The position numbers and the translations under genes were made by a program. The notes beneath the pieces were generated by a model that did not search any database, was not told the DNA's origin, and saw only the letters and a list, made by a program, of their open reading frames with translations. 64,000 bases of DNA, taken from Rhodobacteraceae bacterium HLUCCO07. Lineage in GTDB: Bacteria > Pseudomonadota > Alphaproteobacteria > Rhodobacterales > Rhodobacteraceae. Positions within the stretch are counted from its first letter, which is position 1; every line of letters begins with the position of its first letter. The stretch is taken from positions 1 through 64,000 of the forward strand of contig LJSU01000019.1 in the NCBI GenBank assembly GCA_001314705.1, in the 5' to 3' direction. Below are positions 26,443-35,674 of this stretch, one piece after another.

Positions 26443-26515
26443 CCGGCAGCCGGACGGCAGCCGGGCGGCAGCCGGATGTCACCCCCCCGATTTGCCCCGG
26501 ATGGTGCGATTAACC
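26443..26515 (+). repeat. Dispersed intergenic repeat, family A copy 2
   Basis: Three GGCAGCCGG-type units, then ATGTCACCCCCC and, 25 bp on, ATTAACC. This is the same layout as the copies at 10687, 40782 (minus) and 63629. The rest of 26412-26660 shows no gene. Confidence 0.6.
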
Positions 26516-26668
26516 ATTCCCGATCCGCATGGGTCGCACACGCATACGGCCATGCCGCGAACCGACCGGCCGGGAAGGCTCTTTTCGCATCATGCGACCC
26601 AGGCCGTCCGAGCGAAAGAATCGGTCGCGATTATCACCCTCTGCGACACAATATTCAGAATTTGGCGG

Positions 26669-26695
26669 TTGACGCTGCTTTGCCCCGGACATAAT
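26669..26695 (+). promoter_or_regulatory. Sigma-70-like promoter of the ilvBN leader
   Basis: TTGACG (26669-26674), 15-bp spacer, CATAAT (26690-26695). The predicted start near 26702 would leave about 23 nt before the leader-peptide ATG. Spacing is slightly short of ideal. Confidence 0.5.
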
Positions 26696-26724
26696 CTCTG
26701 CTCTACACGTGAAAGGAACCTTCG

Positions 26725-26772
26725 ATGCACAGCCTCGTAATTCTTGTAGGAACACCGCGCATGGGCCAATGA
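26725..26772 (+). CDS. ilvL: ilvBN leader peptide (15 residues)
   Basis: A tiny reading frame with AAAGGAAC before its ATG: MHSLVILVGTPRMGQ. Five consecutive codons are Leu-Val-Ile-Leu-Val, exactly the regulatory amino acids for acetolactate synthase. Its stop lies in the hairpin region that precedes a strong terminator, and ilvB follows. This is the arrangement of a ribosome-mediated attenuator. Confidence 0.82.
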   Translation: MHSLVILVGTPRMGQ

Positions 26773-26821
26773 CGGAACCCAGTTCCCGACCCATGCGCCC
26801 CCGAAAATCGGGGGTTTTTTT
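26757..26821 (+). terminator. ilvBN attenuator: nested hairpins and intrinsic terminator
   Basis: A 9-bp perfect inverted repeat GCGCATGGG/CCCATGCGC (26757-26765, 26790-26798) encloses GGAAC/GTTCC. It is followed by CCCCCGA AAA TCGGGGG (26798-26814) and seven Ts. A second GGAAC at 26749-26753, in the leader codons, could pair alternatively with GTTCC at 26782-26786. Ribosome stalling at the Leu/Val/Ile codons would change the folding and allow readthrough. Confidence 0.78.
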
Positions 26822-26856
26822 ATGTGTGAAAACATGTCGTTAAACGGAGATGGAAG

Positions 26857-28611
26857 ATGACACGTCAAATGACCGGAGCGAAGATGGTGGTTCAGGCCCT
26901 ACGCGATCAGGGCGTGGACGTCGTATTCGGCTATCCCGGGGGCGCGGTGCTTCCGATTTATGACGAGGTCTTCCAGCAGAACGACATCCGCCACGTCCTC
27001 GTGCGCCACGAGCAAGGGGCCGTCCACGCCGCCGAAGGCTATGCCCGCAGCACCGGGAAACCCGGCGTCGTTCTCGTGACTTCCGGCCCTGGCGCAACAA
27101 ATGCCGTTACCGGGATCACCGACGCGTTGATGGATTCGATCCCGCTCGTGGTGTTGTCAGGACAGGTTCCGACTTTCATGATCGGCACCGACGCCTTTCA
27201 GGAGGCCGATACCGTCGGCATCACCCGCGCCTGCACCAAGCACAACTGGCTGGTCAAGGATACTGCCAACCTTTCAGGCACGATCCACGAGGCGTTCCAC
27301 GTCGCCACCACGGGCCGCCCCGGCCCGGTGCTGATCGACATCCCGAAGGATGTTCAATTCGCCTCTGCCACCTACACGTCGCCGCAAAAGGCCAAGACCA
27401 GCCATTATCAACCCACGGTCAAGGGCGACATGGACGCGATCAAGGAACTGGTCGAAGCCATTGAAAAGGCCAAGAAACCGATCATCTATACCGGTGGCGG
27501 CGTGATCAATTCCGGCCCGGCGGCCAGCCTGCTCTTGCGCGAACTGGTCGACAGCAGCGGTTTTCCCGTCACATCGACGCTGATGGGACTGGGCGCCTAT
27601 CCCGGCACCGGCAAGAACTGGCTCGGCATGCTGGGGATGCATGGCCTTTACGAGGCCAACATGGCGATGCATGACTGCGACCTGATGATCAACATCGGCG
27701 CGCGCTTCGACGACCGTATCACGGGGCTTGTCTCGGCCTTCAGCCCGAACTCGAAGAAGGCGCATATCGACATTGATCCGTCGTCGGTCAACAAGGTGAT
27801 CCGCGTCGATATCCCGATCATCGGGGACGTGGGCCATGTGCTTGAGGATATTCTGAAAATCTGGAAATCCCGCGGACGCAAGACCGACAAGGAAGCGCTG
27901 CAAAGCTGGTGGTCCAAGATCGAGGAGTGGAAAAAGATCGACTGTCTGTCCTTCAAACAGACAGGGCCCGTGATCAAACCGCAATATGCGCTCCATCGTC
28001 TCGAAGAGCTGACCCGCGATCATGACCGCTATATCTGCACCGAGGTGGGCCAGCACCAGATGTGGGCCGCGCAGTATCTGACCTTCGACGATCCCAATCG
28101 CTGGATGACGTCCGGGGGCCTTGGCACGATGGGCTACGGCCTGCCCGCTTCGGTCGGTGTGCAGATGGCCCACCCCGAGGCGCTGGTGATCAATGTCGCG
28201 GGCGAAGCGTCATGGCTCATGAACATGCAGGAAATGGGCACGGCGGTGCAATTCCGCCTGCCCGTCAAGCAGTTCATCCTCAACAACGAGCGCCTCGGCA
28301 TGGTGCGCCAGTGGCAGGAACTCCTGCATGGCGAACGCTATTCGCAAAGCTGGTCCGAAGCCCTGCCCGATTTCGTGAAACTGGCCGAAGCCTTTGGCTG
28401 CAAGGGGATAAAGGTGGACAACCCGGACGATCTCGATGAGGCGATCATGGAAATGCTTGCCTATGACGGGCCGGTGATCCTCGACTGCCTGGTCGAGAAG
28501 CATGAGAACTGCTTCCCGATGATCCCGTCAGGCGAGCCCCACAACAAGATGCTGTTGGGCGAAGCAACGACCAAGGATGCGATCGGCAAGTCCGGCGCCG
28601 TTCTGGTGTGA
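26857..28611 (+). CDS. ilvB: Acetolactate synthase large subunit
   Basis: 584 residues, full length. This thiamine-diphosphate enzyme makes acetolactate and acetohydroxybutyrate, the first shared step to valine, leucine and isoleucine. Signatures: VFGYPGGAVLP, RHEQGAVHAAEGYAR with the cofactor-activating Glu near 51, FAD region RFDDRI, and the cofactor-pyrophosphate segment (INVAGEASWLMN, NNERLGMVRQWQ). The GDG of that motif reads GEA here. It is expressed through the leader attenuator and followed by ilvN. Confidence 0.94.
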   Translation: MTRQMTGAKMVVQALRDQGVDVVFGYPGGAVLPIYDEVFQQNDIRHVLVRHEQGAVHAAEGYARSTGKPGVVLVTSGPGATNAVTGITDALMDSIPLVVLSGQVPTFMIGTDAFQEADTVGITRACTKHNWLVKDTANLSGTIHEAFHVATTGRPGPVLIDIPKDVQFASATYTSPQKAKTSHYQPTVKGDMDAIKELVEAIEKAKKPIIYTGGGVINSGPAASLLLRELVDSSGFPVTSTLMGLGAYPGTGKNWLGMLGMHGLYEANMAMHDCDLMINIGARFDDRITGLVSAFSPNSKKAHIDIDPSSVNKVIRVDIPIIGDVGHVLEDILKIWKSRGRKTDKEALQSWWSKIEEWKKIDCLSFKQTGPVIKPQYALHRLEELTRDHDRYICTEVGQHQMWAAQYLTFDDPNRWMTSGGLGTMGYGLPASVGVQMAHPEALVINVAGEASWLMNMQEMGTAVQFRLPVKQFILNNERLGMVRQWQELLHGERYSQSWSEALPDFVKLAEAFGCKGIKVDNPDDLDEAIMEMLAYDGPVILDCLVEKHENCFPMIPSGEPHNKMLLGEATTKDAIGKSGAVLV

Positions 28612-28641
28612 GAGACCGCAGGGATAGAAGGAACCAAGCCA

Positions 28642-29202
28642 ATGTCCGCACTCAAGATCAAGAAGGGCTCGACCAAGCATTCGGCCTATAACCTGCGCTC
28701 CGATTTCAGCGACGTGACCGAAACCCACACGCTCGCGGTACTGGTGGACAACGAGGCCGGCGTGCTGGCCCGCGTCATCGGGCTGTTTTCTGGCCGTGGC
28801 TACAATATCGACAGCCTGACCGTGGCCGAGGTGGACCATACCGGCCACACCAGCCGCATCACCATCGTCACCACCGGCACGCCGCAGGTGATCGAGCAGA
28901 TCAAGGCCCAGCTGGGCCGCATCGTTCCGGTGCACGAGGTCCATGACCTTACTGTCGAGGGGGCGTCGGTCGAACGCGAGCTTGCCCTGCTCAAGGTCGC
29001 GGGTCTCGGTGACAAACGCGTCGAGGCCCTGCGGCTTGCGGACATCTTTCGCGCCAACGTGGTGGACAGCACGCTGGAGAGCTTCATTTTCGAGATTACG
29101 GGCACGTCCGAGAAGATCGAAGCATTCGCAGAGCTGATGGGCCCGCTCGGATTGGTCGAAGTCGCCAGGACCGGCGTCGCCGCCCTCTCGCGCGGCCAGT
29201 GA
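28642..29202 (+). CDS. ilvN: Acetolactate synthase regulatory subunit
   Basis: 186 residues. The N-terminal ACT domain (HTLAVLVDNEAGVLARVIGLFSGRGYNIDSLTVA) binds valine for feedback inhibition. A C-terminal domain (ELALLKVAG, FEITGTSEKIEAF) completes the IlvH-like architecture. It lies 30 bp after ilvB. Confidence 0.94.
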   Translation: MSALKIKKGSTKHSAYNLRSDFSDVTETHTLAVLVDNEAGVLARVIGLFSGRGYNIDSLTVAEVDHTGHTSRITIVTTGTPQVIEQIKAQLGRIVPVHEVHDLTVEGASVERELALLKVAGLGDKRVEALRLADIFRANVVDSTLESFIFEITGTSEKIEAFAELMGPLGLVEVARTGVAALSRGQ

Positions 29203-29203
29203 A

Positions 29204-29243
29204 GCGTTTCGCCTTGTTCCCGGAAAGGGATAAGGCGAAACGC
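29204..29243 (+). terminator. 12-bp perfect stem-loop after ilvN
   Basis: GCGTTTCGCCTT pairs perfectly with AAGGCGAAACGC across a 16-nt loop, starting 2 nt past the ilvN stop. It lacks a T-run but is strong enough to end or stabilise the transcript. The remainder of 29244-29464 shows no gene. Confidence 0.55.
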
Positions 29244-29464
29244 CGCGCATCATGTCAATGCAGCGCGCGTTCCGGGGAGTGCCGTGTTGCGACCATTTCG
29301 GGGAACGCCCCTCCAAGCTGAAAAAGAAGCCCAGGACAGATCGCCGGTCACGACGCGGCGCGAGGCGCATGGTTCCCACCGGCATGCGACACGTCCGCCG
29401 GGCTTACCAACAATCAAGCGCGCCGGGTCAAACTCTTTCCCACAGGCGCACACATGACCAGAAC

Positions 29465-30241
29465 TCATGCTTCCCGGATCGCGATCTGGTCGTAAAGATG
29501 CCAACTCGCATGCCCAAGCAGCGGCAAAGTCAGAAACAGCCCCAGAAACGCGGGGATCATCGCCAGGAAAGTGATGGCCGCAATGAAAGCCGCCCAGATC
29601 AGCATCGGAAACGGATTGGCCGTAACTGTCTGGAAACTCGTAATCATGGCTGTGACGAAATCCACCTCACGATCCAGCAAGAGCGGCATGGAGATTACCG
29701 TGATCATGTAAAGAAGAAGGGCGAATATCGCTCCAACCAATGTGCCAACGCCAAGCATCATCAATCCGTTGGGCGTCAGATAGACCTCGAAGGAGGTCGA
29801 CACGTTTGTCATCGTCGAAAGGCCCAGAAACAAAGCGAAAATCATGTGTGCGAGGAAAAACCAGAACAGGAACATCATGATGATGATCACACAAATCGAC
29901 GGTAATTGCCTGCTGCTTTGCCGCACGACGACGCCGAGAATCCTGTCCGCTTCAAGCGCCTGCCCCCGGTCCAGGCGCCGCGACACTTCGTAAAGGCCGA
30001 CGGCCGCGAAGGGGCCGACCAAGGGAAAGCCAACCGCTGCGAAAATGAGCCAATAAGTTTGACCGGTTCTCCAAGTGACAAAAGCGAGCAACAGACCGAT
30101 GATCACATAAGCGCTTGAAAACAGGGCACCGAACCCCGGAGCCCGCTTCATGTCGGCCCAACCGCGCCTGAGCGCTTCGCGTAGCATGGACATTTCTACC
30201 GGGCGCATTTGCGGCGCCCCCAGTCCCATTGCCTCTTCCAT
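29465..30241 (-). CDS. DUF2189 membrane protein
   Basis: 258 residues from an ATG preceded by GGGGAGG. About six membrane helices, beginning near FGALFSSAYVIIGLLLAFVTW, with the soluble prefix MRPVEMSMLREALRRGWADMKRAP typical of DUF2189. It probably resides in the inner membrane. Function unknown. Confidence 0.8.
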   Translation of the reverse strand: MEEAMGLGAPQMRPVEMSMLREALRRGWADMKRAPGFGALFSSAYVIIGLLLAFVTWRTGQTYWLIFAAVGFPLVGPFAAVGLYEVSRRLDRGQALEADRILGVVVRQSSRQLPSICVIIIMMFLFWFFLAHMIFALFLGLSTMTNVSTSFEVYLTPNGLMMLGVGTLVGAIFALLLYMITVISMPLLLDREVDFVTAMITSFQTVTANPFPMLIWAAFIAAITFLAMIPAFLGLFLTLPLLGHASWHLYDQIAIREA

Positions 30242-30296
30242 CGTTCCTCCCCTTCGCACAGTCCCGAGCGGCCCCGAACGCCACGTCAACAGCCTG

Positions 30297-31712
30297 TTAA
30301 TTCAAGATGGGAGGCTTGGCACGAAAATCATCTGTCGCCGAATGCCAGGCGTGACCGATCTGCAGCAGCGACGCATCCGCGCCCCGGCGCCCAAACATCT
30401 GCAGCCCCAGCGGAAGCCCCTCAGCGTTGAAGCCGGCCGGCATGTTGAGCGTGGGCAAGCCAATGAGCCCTGGCGGAACGACCACTTCCATCCACCGGTG
30501 ATAGGTATCCATTTCGATATCATTGATACGATCGGGATATCGCCATTCAATCGGAAACGGCCAAACCTGTGTCGAAGGCAGGATCAGCGCATCGTATCGG
30601 TCGAACAATTCGGCCGCGTTCTTGAACCAGGCGGACCGGGTCACGCTGGCGCGATGGACATCCATCGCCGAAAGCGCCAGTCCGCGTTCGATCTCCCAGA
30701 TGGCTTCGGGCTTCAATCGCTCCCGGGTCTCGCTTTTCTCGTAAAGGGCAACGGTTGATGCAGTCACGGACCAAGACCGCAGTGTCGTCCAGCTTTCCCA
30801 GAGCGCTTCGGCATCAAACGGCGCCGGAACCTCCTCGACAATACACCCGATATCATTGAAGCGGCCCAATGCCCTTTCAACGAGGTCCAGAATGCCGGGC
30901 TCAAATGCGTATGCTCCCCCCCAATCACGCAACCACCCGATGCGGCGGCCCTTCACATCGGCCTCAATGCCCGCCAAGGCAGGTTCGGTCATACAACCAT
31001 GTGGCTGGCGTGGGTCGGGACCGGATTGGATATCCAGAAGTGCCGCGACATCACGTGGGCTACGCGCCATTGGTCCGTTGGTCGCAAGTTGATGCAGGAA
31101 GCTGTCGCCGACAGGTTCGGACGGAACACGCCCCCAACTGGGCCGAAAGCCGTAAACATTGTTCCATGCGGCCGGGTTTCGAAGGCTGCCCATCATGTCG
31201 GATCCGTCCGCGACGGGCAACATCCGACAGGCGAGCGCCGCCGCGGCACCACCGGATGACCCTCCGGCCGAGCGTGTCAGATCATAGGGGTTGCATGTCG
31301 CACCGAACACCGGATTGAATGTATTGGAACCAAGTCCGAATTCCGGCGTATTGGTCTTGCCAATGATGATCGCCCCTGCGGCGCGCATCCGGGCCACCAT
31401 GATGTCATCGTTCTGCGCAACCTGGTCGGCGAACACCGGCGATCCCATCGTGGTACGCAACCCCTTGGCATTGGCGAGATCCTTTACCGCAAGTGGAAAG
31501 CCATGCATCCATCCCTTGCGCTCGCTCGCATCCGCCTGTCGCGCCTCGGCAATGAGTTCATCTGGATCCCTGAGAGACACGATCGCGTTGACCTGTTCGT
31601 TTGCCACCCCGATCCGATCGAGGGTCGCTCGCATCACGTCTTCGGCGCTGAAGGTACCGGCCTCGAGTTCGGTAGCCAGCTCAAAGGCTTCACGGTCCAG
31701 AATGTCGCTCAC
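30297..31712 (-). CDS. Amidase-signature hydrolase
   Basis: 471 residues. It shows the amidase-signature fold with its Ser-cisSer-Lys triad: lysine near residue 76 in PLAVKDLAN and the serine-rich loop GGSSGGAAAALA near 150. PVADGSDMMGSLRNPAAWNN follows as expected. It belongs to the GatA-related family, but no gatB or gatC is nearby and it resembles stand-alone amidases. The substrate is unknown. Confidence 0.87.
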   Translation of the reverse strand: MSDILDREAFELATELEAGTFSAEDVMRATLDRIGVANEQVNAIVSLRDPDELIAEARQADASERKGWMHGFPLAVKDLANAKGLRTTMGSPVFADQVAQNDDIMVARMRAAGAIIIGKTNTPEFGLGSNTFNPVFGATCNPYDLTRSAGGSSGGAAAALACRMLPVADGSDMMGSLRNPAAWNNVYGFRPSWGRVPSEPVGDSFLHQLATNGPMARSPRDVAALLDIQSGPDPRQPHGCMTEPALAGIEADVKGRRIGWLRDWGGAYAFEPGILDLVERALGRFNDIGCIVEEVPAPFDAEALWESWTTLRSWSVTASTVALYEKSETRERLKPEAIWEIERGLALSAMDVHRASVTRSAWFKNAAELFDRYDALILPSTQVWPFPIEWRYPDRINDIEMDTYHRWMEVVVPPGLIGLPTLNMPAGFNAEGLPLGLQMFGRRGADASLLQIGHAWHSATDDFRAKPPILN

Positions 31713-31806
31713 GTCGTTGTCCCCCCATCAATTTTCGAAGAGCAGGTTAGACAGTCGCGCGGTCATTGCAATCCTGCACCTTCAGGACCCGGGACATTTG
31801 GTTCGG

Positions 31807-32934
31807 TTACTCTTCGCCGCGAGCCTCTGCGCGGCTCTTGCCGCTTACGTTCTGGGCCAGGGTGGCCGCCATCAACCCATCCAGATCACCATCTAGGACG
31901 CCCTTCGTGTCGGACGTTTCATAATTCGTCCGAAGATCCTTGACCATCTGGTAGGGCTGCAGAACGTAGGATCGAATCTGGTTGCCCCATCCTGCCTCTC
32001 CCTTGGCGTCATGTGCTTCGTTGATCGCCTGGGTTCGCCGCTCCAATTCCATCTGATAAAGCCGTGACTTCAACGCCTTCATGGCGATGTCGCGGTTCTG
32101 GTGCTGTGATTTCTCGGAACTGGTGACCACGATCCCGGTTGGAAGGTGCGTGATCCTGACCGCCGAATCCGTTGTGTTGACATGCTGTCCCCCGGCCCCC
32201 GAACTGCGATAGGTATCGATGCGCAGATCGGCCGGGTTGACCTCGATCTCGATATTGTCATCCACGACCGGATAAACCCAGACCGACGAGAACGAGGTAT
32301 GCCGCTTGGCCGCGCTGTCATACGGAGAGATGCGCACCAGCCTGTGAACCCCGCTTTCGGACTTGAGCCATCCATAGGCATTGTGCCCCGAAATCTTGTA
32401 CGTGGCGGACTTGATCCCGGCCTCATCGCCCGGGCTTTGCGCCTGCAGCTCGACAGTGTAGCCCTTTTTCTCGGCCCAGCGAACGTACATCCGTGCAAGC
32501 ATCGCCGCCCAGTCGCAACTCTCGGTCCCGCCAGCGCCAGCGTGAATTTCAAGATAGGTGTCATTGGCATCCGCCTCGCCGTCCAACAACGCCTCAAGCT
32601 CTTTCTCGGCGGCCCTCGTGGCCAATGCCTTCAGGGCGTCCTCCGCCTCCGTCACGACGTCCTCGTCGCCTTCCATCTCGCCCAGCTCGATCAACTCGAC
32701 ATTGTCTTTCAGATCCCGAGCGATCGTTTCGCAGGTTTCCATCTGGTCAACCAGGGCCTGACGATCCCGCATCAGTTTCTGCGCTTCCTTGGGGTCATCC
32801 CAAAGGGTCGGATCCTCCACCCTTGCATTGAATTCCTCAAGCCTGTGCTGGGCTGTCTCCCAACCCATCCTCTGGCGCAGCAGGTCGAGCGATTTCTCAA
32901 TTTCTTCAATCGTGGTCTGCGTATCGGCGCGCAT
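31807..32934 (-). CDS. prfB: Peptide chain release factor 2
   Basis: 375 residues from the ATG at 32934. The stop-codon recognition region is [21 protein letters not shown], and the catalytic loop is [17 protein letters not shown] with GGQ near residue 250. The N-terminal region ([19 protein letters not shown]) is read in one frame, so the programmed +1 frameshift with in-frame UGA found in many prfB genes is absent. The stop is TAA. Confidence 0.94.
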   Translation of the reverse strand: MRADTQTTIEEIEKSLDLLRQRMGWETAQHRLEEFNARVEDPTLWDDPKEAQKLMRDRQALVDQMETCETIARDLKDNVELIELGEMEGDEDVVTEAEDALKALATRAAEKELEALLDGEADANDTYLEIHAGAGGTESCDWAAMLARMYVRWAEKKGYTVELQAQSPGDEAGIKSATYKISGHNAYGWLKSESGVHRLVRISPYDSAAKRHTSFSSVWVYPVVDDNIEIEVNPADLRIDTYRSSGAGGQHVNTTDSAVRITHLPTGIVVTSSEKSQHQNRDIAMKALKSRLYQMELERRTQAINEAHDAKGEAGWGNQIRSYVLQPYQMVKDLRTNYETSDTKGVLDGDLDGLMAATLAQNVSGKSRAEARGEE

Positions 32935-32997
32935 CAACTTGTCCTGACTGTCATGCTCAGTGACGGGTGATAGACGAGCGCAAGCCGCGCGGCAAGC

Positions 32998-35556
32998 TCA
33001 GTAGAGACCACCCGAACTCAGGGTGCCAAAGTTCGCCTTGGGGCCAACCAGGACTTTTTGTCCAGTCGATGTCGTGACTTGCCGTCCGGCATTGGCATCG
33101 CGCGCTTCGTCGAACAAGGGCAAATTCTCACCCATGGCAAAACCGCCGTCATACATCACGCCGAACTGGGGCTCTTCACCTTCGCGGAAACACTCGGCAA
33201 CGACGTGATCTCCTTCGGCGTCCGCTTCAAGACGCTCGCCGGTCAACCGGTCGATATTGATGAAGGTGCACTCTTCCGGAACACGAAATTGCCCGCCGCC
33301 GTATTTCTTGATCGCTTCTTCCATGAAACTCTGGAAGACCGGGCCACACATCCCCCCGCCCGAGGCCCCGCGGCCAAGGCTGCGAGGATTGTCATATCCG
33401 ATATAGCACCCCGCCACGATATTCGAAGTGAACCCGATGAACCACACATCCTTGGCATCATTGGTCGTCCCGGTCTTTCCCGCCACGGGCACAGGCAGGT
33501 TCACCGTCCTCGCAGCGGTGCCGCGATCGACCACGCCGCGCATCATCGACGTCAGTTGATAGGCCGTCACTTCATTCATGACGCGTTCGCGATACGACAC
33601 GATATCGGGGCTCTCGCTGCGGGCAATGGCCGGGCTGTCGCAATCGCGGCATTCCCGCGTATCGTGACGATAGACCGTCTTGCCGTATCGGTCCTGCACC
33701 CGGTCGACCAGCGTCGGCTCGACCCTTTGCCCGCCATTGGCAAACATCGCATAGGCAGCCACCATCTTGAACAAGGTGCTTTCTTCCGAGCCGAGCGCAT
33801 TGGCCAGGTACGAACCCATCCGATCATAAACGCCAAACCGTTCCGCGTAATCCGACACAACGTCCATTCCGACCTCCTGAGCAAGCCGGATCGTCATCAG
33901 GTTGCGCGATCGCTCGATCCCGGTGCGCAGCGATGTGGGGCCAAAGAACTGGTTCGAAGCGTTTCGAGGCCGCCAGATCCCCTGGGGCGTGTCGATTTCG
34001 ATCGGGGCATCGACAATGATCGTCGCTGGCGTATATCCGCTGTCGAGCGCCGACGCATAAACGAAGGGTTTGAACGACGAACCCGGCTGTCGGCGCGCCT
34101 GCGTGGCGCGGTTGAACACCGATTGCTGATAAGAGAACCCGCCCTGCATCGCGATCACGCGACCGGTATTGACGTCCATCGCCATGAAGCCGCCCTGAAC
34201 TTCGGGAACCTGCCGCAAGGTCCAGCGGATAAAGCTTCCATCGTCGTCGTTCGTCATCCGCCGCACATGCACGACATCGCCAACCTCAAGAAGATCCGAA
34301 GCCACCTGGGCCTTGCGTCCGAGCTCTCCGTCTCCAAGACTCTTGCGGGCCCACCGCACGTCCTCGGCCGGGATCCAATGACCGTCTTCGTCATCTTCGA
34401 CACCTTCGATCCCGATGCGCGCATCATTGGCACCCAACTCGAGGACCACGGCCGGATACCACTGACTATCAAGCTCTATGTCACGGGCTATATCGACGCG
34501 CCCCAGCGCCGCGCGCCATTTCGCTTCGCTTTCGAGAACCTCGGGGGCGAGCACTTCGCCGGTGCCACGCCAGATCCCACGCTCCCGATCATACTCCTCA
34601 AGCTCGCGCTGCAAGGCCTCGGCCGCGATTTTCTGCATGTCTGGCTCGACGGTCGCGCGCACGCTCAAGCCGCCGGAAAAGAACTCGTCCTCGCCGAAAT
34701 TCTCGGACAACTGCCTGCGAATCTCGTCGGTGAAGTAATCTCTGGGCGGCAAGTCCTTGCGATAGCTTTCGAAATCACCATTCTGAACAGAACGAAGAGG
34801 CTGCCCGACTTCCTTTTCGTAAACTTCCTGGGTCAGGTATCCGTTCTCCAGCATCTCCCTGAGAACGAAATTCCGGCGCGCCATCAGCCGCTCCTTCCTG
34901 CGGACCGGGTGATAATCGCTTGGCGCCTTGGGCAAGGACGCGAGAAACGCAGCTTCATGCGGTGCCAGTTCTTCAAGTGACTTGTTGAAATAGGTTTGCG
35001 ACGCCGCAGCCACCCCATAGGAATTCTGCCCAAGGAATATCTCGTTGAGATAAAGTTCAAGTATTTGCTCCTTAGTCAGCGTCTGCTCAAGGCGGGTGGC
35101 AAGAATGATCTCCTTGATCTTGCGCTCGGCCCTTCTGTCACCCGACAACAGGAAGTTCTTCATCACCTGCTGGGTGATGGTCGAGGCCCCGCGAATGTCG
35201 CTCCCGCGTGACCGCACGGCGTCGTAAGCGGCGATCAGGATACCACGCAGATCATAGCCTTGATGGTCATAGAAATTCTTGTCTTCCGCGCTGATAAACG
35301 CGTGTTTCACCAGGTCGGGAATGTCCTCGGCGGGCGCGAAAAGGCGCCTTTCCTGAGCGAACTCGTCGATGATCCGTCCTTCACCGGAATAGATGCGACT
35401 GATCGTGGGGGGCGTGTATTGCGCAAGGCTGGCGTGACTGGGCAGATCCTGCCCGTAAATCCAGAACACCGCACCCACGGTCAAGGCAACCATCATCAAC
35501 CCCAACGTGATGAAGCTGAACAGTCCCCCCAATGTCGACATGACAAATCTCAGCAC
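32998..35556 (-). CDS. mrcA: Penicillin-binding protein 1A
   Basis: 852 residues, a bifunctional class A peptidoglycan synthase. An N-terminal membrane anchor (LGLMMVALTVGAVFWIY) is followed by the glycosyltransferase domain (AEDKNFYDHQG with the catalytic Glu near 90, then GASTITQQVMKNFLL). An OB-like insert comes next, then the transpeptidase domain with SSFK near 494, SRN in ERSRNLMTIRL, and KTGTT near 697. It is followed by prfB on the same strand. Confidence 0.94.
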   Translation of the reverse strand: MLRFVMSTLGGLFSFITLGLMMVALTVGAVFWIYGQDLPSHASLAQYTPPTISRIYSGEGRIIDEFAQERRLFAPAEDIPDLVKHAFISAEDKNFYDHQGYDLRGILIAAYDAVRSRGSDIRGASTITQQVMKNFLLSGDRRAERKIKEIILATRLEQTLTKEQILELYLNEIFLGQNSYGVAAASQTYFNKSLEELAPHEAAFLASLPKAPSDYHPVRRKERLMARRNFVLREMLENGYLTQEVYEKEVGQPLRSVQNGDFESYRKDLPPRDYFTDEIRRQLSENFGEDEFFSGGLSVRATVEPDMQKIAAEALQRELEEYDRERGIWRGTGEVLAPEVLESEAKWRAALGRVDIARDIELDSQWYPAVVLELGANDARIGIEGVEDDEDGHWIPAEDVRWARKSLGDGELGRKAQVASDLLEVGDVVHVRRMTNDDDGSFIRWTLRQVPEVQGGFMAMDVNTGRVIAMQGGFSYQQSVFNRATQARRQPGSSFKPFVYASALDSGYTPATIIVDAPIEIDTPQGIWRPRNASNQFFGPTSLRTGIERSRNLMTIRLAQEVGMDVVSDYAERFGVYDRMGSYLANALGSEESTLFKMVAAYAMFANGGQRVEPTLVDRVQDRYGKTVYRHDTRECRDCDSPAIARSESPDIVSYRERVMNEVTAYQLTSMMRGVVDRGTAARTVNLPVPVAGKTGTTNDAKDVWFIGFTSNIVAGCYIGYDNPRSLGRGASGGGMCGPVFQSFMEEAIKKYGGGQFRVPEECTFINIDRLTGERLEADAEGDHVVAECFREGEEPQFGVMYDGGFAMGENLPLFDEARDANAGRQVTTSTGQKVLVGPKANFGTLSSGGLY

Positions 35557-35674
35557 ACGCGCCCCCTGACTTTAGCATCGCTTGTATATGCGGCGCTGCG
35601 AGCATGGTCAAAACACATTGCCGCGCGTGATAGGCTGGAAGCTGCCTGTTTTTCATGCCCCCGGTCTGGCCTGT

